This document shows positions 1-8,047 of a stretch of 64,000 nt of DNA, piece after piece (positions within the stretch are counted from its first letter, which is position 1; the number at the start of each line of letters is the position of its first letter). Location of the stretch: positions 1 to 64,000 of the forward strand of contig JBDHYF010000006.1 of assembly GCA_039811185.1 (NCBI GenBank), written 5' to 3'. The DNA comes from JAEZDR01 sp039811185 (GTDB lineage: Bacteria; Bacteroidota; Bacteroidia; Chitinophagales; Chitinophagaceae). The position numbers were made by a program, and so were the translations under genes. The notes below the pieces were generated by a model. It saw nothing but the letters and a program-made list of their open reading frames with translations. It was not told where the DNA came from and ran no database searches.

Positions 1-64
1 CAGACGGTATTTTGGAGACAAACTCTTTGACAGACTAGTAATTGCGAATATAACAGGTGCATAA
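1..64 (+). CDS. 3' end of an unidentified gene (partial)
   Basis: One frame, entering at base 2, is open from the window edge to a TAA at 62-64 and encodes about 20 residues ending LVIANITGA. The stretch is too short to identify. In related genomes the genes ahead of a PstS-like protein in this position are often ExbB/ExbD/TonB-type energy transducers, but nothing visible here proves that. The call rests only on an open frame with protein-like composition at the edge. Confidence 0.35.
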   Translation, partial: RRYFGDKLFDRLVIANITGA

Positions 65-161
65 ACGGATAATCAGATTATTTTTCCTCAGAAAGGTTTA
101 AAAGGTTTATTTGCTCCTTAAAAGGCAAAATAATTATCTTGGCGCACTTTAAATTGGACTA

Positions 162-398
162 ATGGAGCAAAAACACATCAGGGAAAGGAAGAATTTTTCA
201 ACGGTGAAAAAGGTGTACGACCTGGTGATGGCTTTGTTGATATTATCGGTTGCCGTGCTGATGTTTTTTGGCGACAGATGGGATATTCCGCAGATACAAC
301 AGATGGATGGACTGATGCGCAATTTGTTTGGAGGGTTGTGCGTTCTCTATGGTGGTTTCCGATTGTACCGTGCCCTTAAAAAAGAGGAAGTCCGATAA
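162..398 (+). CDS. small two-helix membrane protein
   Basis: This 78-residue protein has a basic N-terminus followed by two hydrophobic segments (about residues 20-38 and 53-68) and a charged tail, so it should be an inner-membrane hairpin. No family is recognised. Its stop codon overlaps the start of the next gene by one base (TAATG), which indicates translational coupling with the PstS-like lipoprotein. A role next to a substrate-binding protein is inferred from position only. Confidence 0.7.
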   Translation: MEQKHIRERKNFSTVKKVYDLVMALLILSVAVLMFFGDRWDIPQIQQMDGLMRNLFGGLCVLYGGFRLYRALKKEEVR

Positions 399-1306
399 TG
401 AGAAGAGTGGTCTTTCTTTTTGCTGTAGTTGCATGGTTGTCGTGCAAAAACCAGAGTGAGCCGACGGCGTACGATTCTGTTATTAAGGGCAGAATTAACA
501 TAAGTGTAGATGAGAGCTTTAAACCCGTAATTGAAGAGCAAATCAAAGTTTTTCAGTCTTCCTACAAAGAAGCCTCTGTTAAGGCAGCGTATAAAGCGGA
601 GGTGGAGTGCTTTAAGGATTTGCAGACCGACAGCACCCGAATGATTATAGTGGCGAGAAATTTAACGGCTGCTGAAAAAAAGTTCTTTAAAAATATAAAT
701 GGTTTTGCGCCCGTTGAAGGATTGCTTGCGCGTGATGCGGTGGCTGTGGTAATAAACAAGGCAAGTGCCGACAGCTTTTTTTCTTTTAACGAGCTGTACC
801 GCTTACTAACTGAAGACAACCCTTTGAAGCAGGTGGTGGTAGATGGGAACAACGCCACAAGCACCGTTAGATTTTTGATGGATAGTGTGTTGAAGGGAGC
901 GGAGTTTTCAAAGCAGGTGGTGGCCGCCGGAAGCAGTGAAGCTGTGGTGGATTTTGTTTCAAGGAACGCGAATGCCGTGGGGTTCGTAGGGATTTCGTGG
1001 GTGGGGAATGAGGATGATCCCGAGCAGGCGCGCTATCTGGAAACAGTGAAATTTGCAATGTTGCCCTGCCGGAGCTGTAAGGATAGCGCCCTGTACGTAA
1101 AGCCTTCTCAAAATACTATCATGTTTAAAAAATATCCTTTCGTGAGAGAGGTGTATTATATTCTTAATGAAAACAGAACGGGTCTGGGAACGGGATTTGC
1201 CGGTTTCATGACGTTGGAAAGAGGGCAGCTTATATTCAGACGGTCTAACCTTGTACCTGCAATCATGAATTTTCAAATCAGATCGGGCAAGATTGAAACA
1301 GATTAA
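398..1306 (+). CDS. PstS-like phosphate/substrate-binding lipoprotein
   Basis: This 302-residue protein starts with a lipoprotein signal peptide whose lipobox ends WLSC, so it should be lipid-anchored on the periplasmic side. The rest resembles the PBP-like-2 fold of PstS: an early DESFKPVIEEQIKVFQ helix, a central region with VAVVINKAS, and a C-terminal stretch with FAGFMTLERGQ. No pst transporter genes follow. In Bacteroidota such proteins sit beside ExbB/ExbD/TonB and TPR genes, so the ligand may not be phosphate. The start overlaps the preceding stop and the TPR gene follows 25 bp after, suggesting one operon. Confidence 0.72.
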   Translation: MRRVVFLFAVVAWLSCKNQSEPTAYDSVIKGRINISVDESFKPVIEEQIKVFQSSYKEASVKAAYKAEVECFKDLQTDSTRMIIVARNLTAAEKKFFKNINGFAPVEGLLARDAVAVVINKASADSFFSFNELYRLLTEDNPLKQVVVDGNNATSTVRFLMDSVLKGAEFSKQVVAAGSSEAVVDFVSRNANAVGFVGISWVGNEDDPEQARYLETVKFAMLPCRSCKDSALYVKPSQNTIMFKKYPFVREVYYILNENRTGLGTGFAGFMTLERGQLIFRRSNLVPAIMNFQIRSGKIETD

Positions 1307-1331
1307 AATTTAAAAATTAAAACAGAAATAA

Positions 1332-3008
1332 ATGATGATGAAGAAAGTCTTTTTATCCTTTGTTGCATTTTTTATGTTATCAGGTTTTGTGATGGCACAA
1401 TCGGTTCAGGACGGAATTAATTTTCTTTACTACGACCGTATCGACAGGGCAAAACAAACACTGGAAGCGGTAGTGAGCAAGAACTCAAAAGACCCCTATG
1501 CAATCTATTGGTTAGGACAGGCGTTGCTCGCCGATAAGGATGTTGCCGGTGCAAAGGCCTTGTATCAAAATGCTTTAAATAGTGGCGTAAACGATCCGTG
1601 GATTTGGGTGGGAATGGGCCACGTGGAGCTATTGGAAGGTAGAAATATAAATGAAGTGAAACAGCGTTTTGAGCAGGCCATCACGGCTTCCAAATCGAAA
1701 AAGAATGAAAACCCGGATATCCTGAATGCAATTGGCCGTGCAAATGCAGATGGCAGCAGCAAAGTAGGAGACCCAACCTACGCAATAGAATTACTGAAAC
1801 GTGCCGGTAATATAGATAAAGCCAATTCAGACATCTATTACAACATGGGCGTTAATTATCTGAAACTTGGAAGCATGCACGGCGGAGATGCGGTGGATGC
1901 CTTTAACGAAGCCATTCGCAGAAACCCAAAAGACGCGAGATCCTTTTTCAGGATAGGAAGAATTTACCAAAGCCAGGGCAACGTGGATGTGATGAACAAG
2001 TATTTTTCGGAAGCCGCGGGAGCCGACAACAGTTATGCGCCTGTATACCTCGAGTGGTTCCAGTACTATGCGAACCGCGATGTAAATGCCGCCAAAGAAT
2101 ATTTAGATAAATACATGAATATTGTTAAGGACGATAAAACCTGTGAAACCGATTATTTCTACGCTGACTATTTATTCAGAGCAGGGAAATATCAGGAATC
2201 GTTGAACAAAGCAAACGAAATGATGAATGGCGCGTGTAAAGACTTTACCAAACTCCAGCTCATTTATGCATACAACTACAATCGTCTTGGCGACAGCATG
2301 AAAGCAAAAGAAGCCATCGAAACTTATTTTGCTAAAACAGCGCCGGAAAAAATTCTTCCCGAGCACTACCTGATGGGTTCCGCTATTTTGAGGAAGTTCC
2401 CGGAGAAAACTAAGGATGCGGTGAGCCTTTTAGAGCAGGTGTTTAACGCCGACACGATTACTGCCAACAGAATTAAATATGCAGATACCATTGCCTTTAT
2501 TTATAAAAACAATGGAAACGAAGTGGAGCGTTTAAAGTGGTTGAAAACAAGCTTTACGCTGAATCCGAATCCATCCAACCTCGACATTTATAATCTTGGT
2601 GATGCCGCTCTGAATGGAAAGAACTTCGCGTTGGCTGATAGCATGTTTACAGTGTACAAACAAAAATATCCGGAGCAGGTATATGGATATTTGGGTTTGG
2701 TGAAATCGGCTCAGGCGAAAGATTCAACGGGAGTAACGGCAATCGAGCCCATCAACGACTATATTCATTATCTGTTGCAGGATTCAGTAAAGAACGCTGC
2801 AACCATTGGGTATTATCACGCGGTTCAGGGAGGCACTTATGTTAATGAAGTGAAAGACTATCAAAAAGCCCTCGACGAGTTTGAACTGGCAATCCAGTTC
2901 GATCCGGAAAATGCACAGTACAAAAGTTACCGCGACCAGATTGCCAAAGTAGTGGCATCGATGAACAAACAAAAGTCTGCTCCTAAAAAGCCGGCTCCTA
3001 AAAAATAA
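1332..3008 (+). CDS. secreted tetratricopeptide-repeat protein
   Basis: This 558-residue protein has an N-terminal signal peptide (MMMKKVFLSFVAFFMLSG, cleavage near VMAQ) and many TPR-type helical pairs, for example YAIYWLGQALLADKD, DIYYNMGVNYLKLG and ARSFFRIGRIYQSQGN. A degenerate Lys/Pro/Ala-rich tail (KKPAPKK) ends it. TPR arrays are protein-binding scaffolds, here probably periplasmic. It is the last gene of the upstream unit, 25 bp after the PstS-like gene and just before a strong terminator. No partner can be named from sequence. Confidence 0.8.
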   Translation: MMMKKVFLSFVAFFMLSGFVMAQSVQDGINFLYYDRIDRAKQTLEAVVSKNSKDPYAIYWLGQALLADKDVAGAKALYQNALNSGVNDPWIWVGMGHVELLEGRNINEVKQRFEQAITASKSKKNENPDILNAIGRANADGSSKVGDPTYAIELLKRAGNIDKANSDIYYNMGVNYLKLGSMHGGDAVDAFNEAIRRNPKDARSFFRIGRIYQSQGNVDVMNKYFSEAAGADNSYAPVYLEWFQYYANRDVNAAKEYLDKYMNIVKDDKTCETDYFYADYLFRAGKYQESLNKANEMMNGACKDFTKLQLIYAYNYNRLGDSMKAKEAIETYFAKTAPEKILPEHYLMGSAILRKFPEKTKDAVSLLEQVFNADTITANRIKYADTIAFIYKNNGNEVERLKWLKTSFTLNPNPSNLDIYNLGDAALNGKNFALADSMFTVYKQKYPEQVYGYLGLVKSAQAKDSTGVTAIEPINDYIHYLLQDSVKNAATIGYYHAVQGGTYVNEVKDYQKALDEFELAIQFDPENAQYKSYRDQIAKVVASMNKQKSAPKKPAPKK

Positions 3009-3023
3009 CCTCACCTGCTCTTC

Positions 3024-3060
3024 AACAACAAAACTCTTCCCATCGAAGGGTTTTGTTGTT
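3024..3060 (+). terminator. intrinsic terminator after the TPR gene
   Basis: A perfect 11-bp inverted repeat (AACAACAAAAC at 3024-3034, GTTTTGTTGTT at 3050-3060) forms a hairpin starting 15 bp after the TPR stop codon and ends in a T-rich arm. It separates the PstS/TPR unit from nuoA. Confidence 0.75.
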
Positions 3061-3068
3061 TATAAGCT

Positions 3069-3076
3069 TACATTTG
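3069..3076 (+). promoter_or_regulatory. candidate -7 box for nuoA
   Basis: TACATTTG matches the Bacteroidota -7 consensus TAnnTTTG and lies 16 bp before the nuoA ATG, directly after the upstream terminator. No clear TTG is seen at the -33 distance, so support is from the -7 box and position only. Confidence 0.45.
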
Positions 3077-3092
3077 CACCGTTTAAATCATT

Positions 3093-3497
3093 ATGTCAAT
3101 ACATCTACTTTTAGACGCCACACCCACCTTGCAGCAAACTGCAGCAGATTATCTGCCCATCGGTATACAGTTGTTATTTGCAGTTGGCCTCGTTGCCGTG
3201 ATGATGCTCGGCACGCATGCCCTAGGCCCAAAACGCGCCACTGCCGAAAAACTCGAGAACTTTGCCAGCGGAATTAAAAGCCACGGACAGGCACGCCAGC
3301 CCATAGCCATCAAATACTTTTTAGTAGCCATACTTTTTGTGTTGTTCGATGTGGAAGTTATTTTCTTTTATCCCTACGCGGTAAATTTTAAAGCACTCGG
3401 ATGGCCGGGCTTTTATGCCGTAATGATGTTTGTAGGCTTTTTCAGCCTCGGATTTATCTACATCATAAAAAAGAAAGCCCTGCAATGGGAAGATTAG
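3093..3497 (+). CDS. nuoA: NADH-quinone oxidoreductase subunit A
   Basis: NuoA is a small membrane subunit at the junction between the membrane and peripheral arms of proton-pumping complex I. The 134-residue product has three hydrophobic segments and the conserved loop KYFLVAILFVLFDVEVIFFYPYAV, in which the FDVE(V)xFxYP pattern is diagnostic. Length is normal for the family. It opens the nuo cluster but, unlike in most clusters, an intrinsic terminator separates it from nuoB, so it may be made from its own short transcript. Confidence 0.95.
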   Translation: MSIHLLLDATPTLQQTAADYLPIGIQLLFAVGLVAVMMLGTHALGPKRATAEKLENFASGIKSHGQARQPIAIKYFLVAILFVLFDVEVIFFYPYAVNFKALGWPGFYAVMMFVGFFSLGFIYIIKKKALQWED

Positions 3498-3519
3498 CAA
3501 CTGCTGAATACTTTTTTGG

Positions 3520-3545
3520 AAGCGGGTTTATTGCCCGCTTTTTTT
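3520..3545 (+). terminator. intrinsic terminator between nuoA and nuoB
   Basis: AAGCGGG (3520-3526) pairs with CCCGCTT (3534-3540) around a 7-base loop and is followed by an uninterrupted T run to 3545. It has the form of a strong rho-independent terminator on the plus strand, placed 22 bp after the nuoA stop. Confidence 0.8.
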
Positions 3546-3617
3546 ATAGCAGGCTGCCATAATGAAACTAAAAGTGAATATCAGCAAAACAATTAGGTTT
3601 TATTGGATGTTCAATGC

Positions 3618-3625
3618 TATTTTTG
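3618..3625 (+). promoter_or_regulatory. candidate -7 box for nuoB and the downstream nuo genes
   Basis: TATTTTTG fits TAnnTTTG, lies after the nuoA terminator and 79 bp before the nuoB ATG. A distinct -33 element is not obvious. A promoter is expected here because transcription from nuoA should largely stop at 3545. Confidence 0.4.
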
Positions 3626-3704
3626 CAGATAATAAAATTTAAAGATTTCATTCTTTGTTTTTGCCTCTTTTCTGCTAAAAACATGTTTGAAAAAGGAGAT
3701 TTTT

Positions 3705-4295
3705 ATGGCACGTCCGGTAAGATTCAATATACATCCTAAAGAAGCTAATTTAAACAGTTCTGTTTTAATAGGCGAAGCGCCTCCGGGTTTTGAAGGGGAG
3801 GGTTTTTTCACCACAAAGCTCAGCGAATTGGTTGCTCTTGGTCGCCGCAATTCGTTGTGGCCCTTGCCTTTTGCAACTTCCTGTTGCGGTATTGAGTTTA
3901 TGGCCACAGCAGCAGCACATTACGACTTTGCACGCTTTGGAAGCGAACGAATGGCATTTACTCCCCGCCAGTGCGATATGCTGATGGTGATGGGAACCAT
4001 TGCAAAAAAAATGGCTCCGGTTGTAAGACAGGTTTACCTTCAGATGGCAGAGCCGCGCTGGGTAATGGCTGTGGGCGCATGCGCCTGCTCCGGTGGCATT
4101 TTCGACAGCTATTCGGTATTACAGGGCATCGACCAAATTATCCCTGTTGATGTGTATGTTCCAGGCTGCCCGCCAAGGCCCGAAGGAATTATTGAAGGCA
4201 TTATGCGGGTGCAGGATCTGGTAGATAATGAAAGTGTGAGAAGACGCAACAGCGATCGTTACAAAGCATTACTCAACAGCTACGGCATCCAGTAA
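3705..4295 (+). CDS. nuoB: NADH-quinone oxidoreductase subunit B
   Basis: NuoB carries the N2 [4Fe-4S] cluster that passes electrons to quinone. The cluster ligands are visible: the tandem cysteines of ATSCCGIEFMA near residue 60, the cysteine in GACACSGGIF and the cysteine in VPGCPPRPEGII. I place the start at the ATG at 3705 (196 residues) because a Shine-Dalgarno-like AAGGAG lies 8 bp upstream; a TTG at 3687 would add six residues containing that site. It heads the nuoB-N block. Confidence 0.96.
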   Translation: MARPVRFNIHPKEANLNSSVLIGEAPPGFEGEGFFTTKLSELVALGRRNSLWPLPFATSCCGIEFMATAAAHYDFARFGSERMAFTPRQCDMLMVMGTIAKKMAPVVRQVYLQMAEPRWVMAVGACACSGGIFDSYSVLQGIDQIIPVDVYVPGCPPRPEGIIEGIMRVQDLVDNESVRRRNSDRYKALLNSYGIQ

Positions 4296-4316
4296 GTTAA
4301 AGGTAAATTGTAAAAA

Positions 4317-4823
4317 GTGGCACAACTAACAAGCGAACTCATTCAAAACAAACTGCAACATAAATTCGGTGATCAGGTAACTAATTTTACGGTTAGTTAC
4401 GGAATGCTCACCTTCGAGGCGCCGAAAGAATTCAACCTGAAAGTTCTTCAGTTTTTGTTCGATGATGAAGAACTGATGTTTCGTTTTCTGACAGATATTA
4501 CCGCCGTACATTATCCGGAAAATGCGGGTAAAGAACTGGCGGTTGTTTATCATCTGCATAACTTGGTTCAAAATGTCAGAATCCGGTTTAAAGTATTTAC
4601 ATCCATACAATCGCCGGATGTATTCACGGCAACTCAGCTTTTCAATTGTGCCAATTGGATGGAAAGAGAAACCTACGATTTTTTTGGGATTAACTTCGTA
4701 GGCCATCCAAACCTGAAAAGGATTCTGAATGTGGATGAAATGGATTACTTCCCCATGCGGAAAGAATATCCGCTCGAAGATCAGGAACGCACGGATAAGG
4801 ACGATGAAATGTTTGGACGATAA
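4317..4823 (+). CDS. nuoC: NADH-quinone oxidoreductase subunit C
   Basis: NuoC is a peripheral-arm scaffold subunit that packs against NuoD near the quinone site. The 168-residue product has the family signature near its C-terminus: the W-x-E-R-E-x-x-D-F-F-G pattern (NWMERETYDFFGINF) followed by HPNLKRIL and FPMRKEYPLED. It is a separate gene here, not fused to nuoD. The best start is a GTG at 4317, 21 bp after nuoB; no in-frame ATG gives a full-length N-terminus. Confidence 0.95.
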   Translation: MAQLTSELIQNKLQHKFGDQVTNFTVSYGMLTFEAPKEFNLKVLQFLFDDEELMFRFLTDITAVHYPENAGKELAVVYHLHNLVQNVRIRFKVFTSIQSPDVFTATQLFNCANWMERETYDFFGINFVGHPNLKRILNVDEMDYFPMRKEYPLEDQERTDKDDEMFGR

Positions 4824-4853
4824 AATTTAATTCATTCTCGTATCAATATAAAA

Positions 4854-6080
4854 ATGGCCGAATTATCAAATATTAAACTTCCCGAAGGTTCATTAGAAAA
4901 AACCACTTCTACCATAAACCTGGGGCCCACACACCCGGCCACTCACGGTGTGTTTCAAAATATTTTGGAGATTGATGGTGAAAAGGTGTTGAATGCCGAA
5001 TCAACCGTAGGTTATATTCACCGCGCGTTTGAGAAAATTGCAGAACACCGCCCACTCTACCAAATCACTCCGTTAACCGACCGCTTAAACTATTGTTCAG
5101 CGCCCATCAACAATATGGGCTGGCACCTCACCTGCGAAAAACTGCTCGGTATTCAAACGCCGAAACGGGTAGATTATTTACGCGTAATTATTATGGAATT
5201 GGCGCGCATTGCCGACCACCTTATCTGTAACTCTATTGTAGGAGTGGACACCGGCGCGCTTACGCCATTTACTTATATAATGCAATACCGCGAGCTGATT
5301 TACGAAATCTGGGAAGAAGTTTGCGGCAGCCGCTTAACCACCAACATCGGCCGTATCGGCGGTTTCGAAAGAAACTTCAACAACATTGCGTTTGAAAAAC
5401 TGGAGAAATTTCTTCATGAGTATCCCAAGGCCCTCACAGAGTTTGAAAGCTTGCTGACGCGCAACCGCATTTTTATGGAGCGCACGCAGGGAGTGGGCCC
5501 CATATCGGCCGAAGCGGCACTCAGCTACGGAATGACAGGGCCTAACCTCCGAGCAGCCGGCGTAGATTACGATGTGCGTGTGCATTCGCCCTACTCCAGC
5601 TATTCTGATTTTCAATTTCATATTCCAGTAGGGACCACCGGCGACTGCTACGACCGCTTTTTGGTAAGGAACGACGAAATGCGCGAATCGCTTTCCATCA
5701 TCCGCCAGGCGTATCAGAAGGTGCAGGAGTTTAAAGGAGCGGAAGCCGAAGTATATCATGCCGATGTTCCCGATTATTATCTTCCTCCCAAACAGGATGT
5801 GTATACCAAAATGGAAGCGCTCATCTATCATTTTAAAATTATAATGGGCGAAGTGAACATGCCGGTAGGCGAAGTATATAATGCGGTGGAAGGCGCTAAC
5901 GGCGAACTTGGATTTTATGTAATCAGCGATGGCGGAAGAACACCCTACCGTGTTCATTTTCGCCGCCCATGTTTTGTGTATTATCAAGCATTTCCCGAGC
6001 TGGTTAAAAATTCCATGTTAAGTGATGCCATCATTGTTTTAAGCAGCCTCAATTTAATTGCAGGCGAAATGGACGCATAA
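4854..6080 (+). CDS. nuoD: NADH-quinone oxidoreductase subunit D
   Basis: NuoD is the 49-kDa-type subunit, related to the large subunit of NiFe hydrogenases but without metal, and forms the quinone pocket with NuoB. The 408-residue protein has the GPTHPATHG motif near residue 24 (its His is part of the quinone site), the VGYIHRAFEKIAE and LTDRLNY blocks, and a C-terminal RPCFVYYQAFPEL region. Length is normal. The nuoE start follows 4 bp after its stop. Confidence 0.97.
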   Translation: MAELSNIKLPEGSLEKTTSTINLGPTHPATHGVFQNILEIDGEKVLNAESTVGYIHRAFEKIAEHRPLYQITPLTDRLNYCSAPINNMGWHLTCEKLLGIQTPKRVDYLRVIIMELARIADHLICNSIVGVDTGALTPFTYIMQYRELIYEIWEEVCGSRLTTNIGRIGGFERNFNNIAFEKLEKFLHEYPKALTEFESLLTRNRIFMERTQGVGPISAEAALSYGMTGPNLRAAGVDYDVRVHSPYSSYSDFQFHIPVGTTGDCYDRFLVRNDEMRESLSIIRQAYQKVQEFKGAEAEVYHADVPDYYLPPKQDVYTKMEALIYHFKIIMGEVNMPVGEVYNAVEGANGELGFYVISDGGRTPYRVHFRRPCFVYYQAFPELVKNSMLSDAIIVLSSLNLIAGEMDA

Positions 6081-6083
6081 AAA

Positions 6084-6617
6084 TTGTTTGACAATAAAGA
6101 ATATTCAGTGGTTCAGTTTACAGAAGATAAAATGATTAAGGTGCGGGAAATGATTGCCCGTTACCCCGAAGGAAAACAGAAAAGTGCGCTGCTGCCGCTC
6201 CTGCATCTGGCGCAGGAAACTTTTGGCGGATGGCTGAGCGTGGAAACGATGGACTATGTGGCATCGCTGCTAAAACTCAATCCTATTGAGGTGTATGAAG
6301 TTGCTACGTTTTACAGTATGTACAACCTGAAGCCCGTAGGCAAGTTTGTTTTTGAAGTTTGCCAAACGGGTCCCTGCATGGTAAAAGGCAGCGATGATAT
6401 TATTGCGTACATCAAACAAAAGCTGAACATCGGCGTGGGTGAAACCACAGCAGACGGACTGTTTACACTGAAAGCGGTTGAGTGCCTTGGCGCCTGCGGT
6501 TATGCACCGATGATGCAGTTGGGAAAGCACTATAAAGAACATTTAACCAGAGAAAAAGTTGATGCTATAATTGAGGAATGCCGGGGCAAAGCGGTGCGCC
6601 TTGTTTCAGCAGACTAA
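6084..6617 (+). CDS. nuoE: NADH-quinone oxidoreductase subunit E
   Basis: NuoE is a thioredoxin-fold [2Fe-2S] (N1a) protein of the NADH dehydrogenase module. The four ligands fit CQTGPC near residue 94 and ECLGAC near residue 135. The 177-residue frame begins with TTG at 6084, 3 bp after nuoD. An ATG at 6132 would remove the conserved FTEDK region that precedes the usual MIARYP helix, so the TTG start is preferred. Confidence 0.94.
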   Translation: MFDNKEYSVVQFTEDKMIKVREMIARYPEGKQKSALLPLLHLAQETFGGWLSVETMDYVASLLKLNPIEVYEVATFYSMYNLKPVGKFVFEVCQTGPCMVKGSDDIIAYIKQKLNIGVGETTADGLFTLKAVECLGACGYAPMMQLGKHYKEHLTREKVDAIIEECRGKAVRLVSAD

Positions 6618-6668
6618 ATATATTTCTAACTATCCGAAGCCATGCTTCGGGTAATTTTTAAGAAGCAA

Positions 6669-8024
6669 ATGGGTATTAAATTACTGCTCGAAAAAGACAA
6701 AATAGAAAACATCCGCACCTACGAAGTGTATCGCCGGGAAGGAGGTTACCGTAGTGTGGAAAAAGCTTTTAAAATGTCGCCATCCGATATTGTAGAGGAG
6801 GTGAAAAAAAGCGGATTGAGGGGAAGGGGCGGAGCCGGTTTTCCTACCGGAATGAAGTGGAGCTTTTTGGCAAAGCCCGAAGGCGTTCCGCGCTATCTTG
6901 TGTGTAATGCGGACGAGTCGGAACCCGGAACCTTCAAAGACCGCTATCTGATGGAGTATATTCCCCATCTTTTAATTGAAGGGCTTATCGTTTCATCTTA
7001 TGCACTCGGCTCCAACAGAACATACATCTATATCCGCGGCGAATACGCCTGGATTGTGGACATATTGGAACAGGCTATTGCGGAGGCAAATGCCAATGGC
7101 TGGCTCGGCAAGAATATTTTAGGAAGCGGGTTCGATTGCCAGATTTATGTGCAGCGCGGTGCGGGTGCATACATCTGCGGCGAGGAAACCGCACTCCTCG
7201 AATCGCTCGAAGGGAAGAGAGGAAACCCGAGAATTAAACCGCCGTTTCCTGCTGTAAAAGGTTTATGGGATTGCCCAACCGTGGTTAACAACGTGGAAAC
7301 GCTTGCTGCTGTCGTTCCTGTTTTAAATATGGGCGGCGAAGCGTACGCTAAAATTGGCGTGGGCCGTTCCACAGGAACAAAACTGATTTCTGCCTGCGGC
7401 AACATCAATAAACCCGGCGTCTACGAAATAGATATGACCATCAGCGTAGAAGAGTTTATTTACAGCGATGAATACTGCGGCGGCATTGCCAACGGAAAGC
7501 GGTTGAAAGCCTGTATTCCGGGAGGATCATCCGTTCCTATTCTTCCTGCAAATCTTTTGTTGAAAACAGCAAAAGGCGAAACGCGGTACATGAATTACGA
7601 AAGCCTTGCGGAAGGCGGCTTTGCTACCGGATCCATGATGGGCTCAGGCGGCTTTATTGTGCTCGATGAAGATCAGTGTGTGGTAAAACATACGCTAACC
7701 CTCGCTCACTTTTACCGCCACGAAAGTTGTGGTCAGTGCTCGCCCTGCCGTGAAGGAACATTATGGATGGATAAAATACTCAAAAACATTGAAACGGGGA
7801 AAGGCAAAATGAGTGACATAGATTTGTTGTGGGATGTTCAGCGCCGCATAGAAGGCAATACGATTTGCCCGCTTGGCGACGCTGCCGCATGGCCCGTAGC
7901 TGCTGCTATTCGTCATTTTCGCGATGAGTTTGAATGGCACATCACACATGCAGAAGAGGCACAAACCAGGAATTTTGGACTGGCACATTACGCTGACCCG
8001 TTAGAAGTAACGGCTTCAGCATAA
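6669..8024 (+). CDS. nuoF: NADH-quinone oxidoreductase subunit F
   Basis: NuoF binds NADH and FMN and carries the N3 [4Fe-4S] cluster. The glycine-rich loop RGRGGAGFPTGMKW lies at residues 51-64, CGEETALLESLEG follows as the FMN/NADH region, and the cluster ligands are ESCGQCSPCREGT plus the distal cysteine in NTICPLGDAA. I choose ATG 6669 (451 residues) over ATG 6642 because MGIKLLLE resembles family N-termini while the extra nine residues do not. Confidence 0.96.
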   Translation: MGIKLLLEKDKIENIRTYEVYRREGGYRSVEKAFKMSPSDIVEEVKKSGLRGRGGAGFPTGMKWSFLAKPEGVPRYLVCNADESEPGTFKDRYLMEYIPHLLIEGLIVSSYALGSNRTYIYIRGEYAWIVDILEQAIAEANANGWLGKNILGSGFDCQIYVQRGAGAYICGEETALLESLEGKRGNPRIKPPFPAVKGLWDCPTVVNNVETLAAVVPVLNMGGEAYAKIGVGRSTGTKLISACGNINKPGVYEIDMTISVEEFIYSDEYCGGIANGKRLKACIPGGSSVPILPANLLLKTAKGETRYMNYESLAEGGFATGSMMGSGGFIVLDEDQCVVKHTLTLAHFYRHESCGQCSPCREGTLWMDKILKNIETGKGKMSDIDLLWDVQRRIEGNTICPLGDAAAWPVAAAIRHFRDEFEWHITHAEEAQTRNFGLAHYADPLEVTASA

Positions 8025-8047
8025 ATTAAAATTTTACACGGAGTAAA

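Noticed and set aside
5334..5987. 217-residue open frame antisense to nuoD
   Set aside because: It lies wholly inside nuoD on the opposite strand, which has a clear conserved product; the antisense translation shows no family features.
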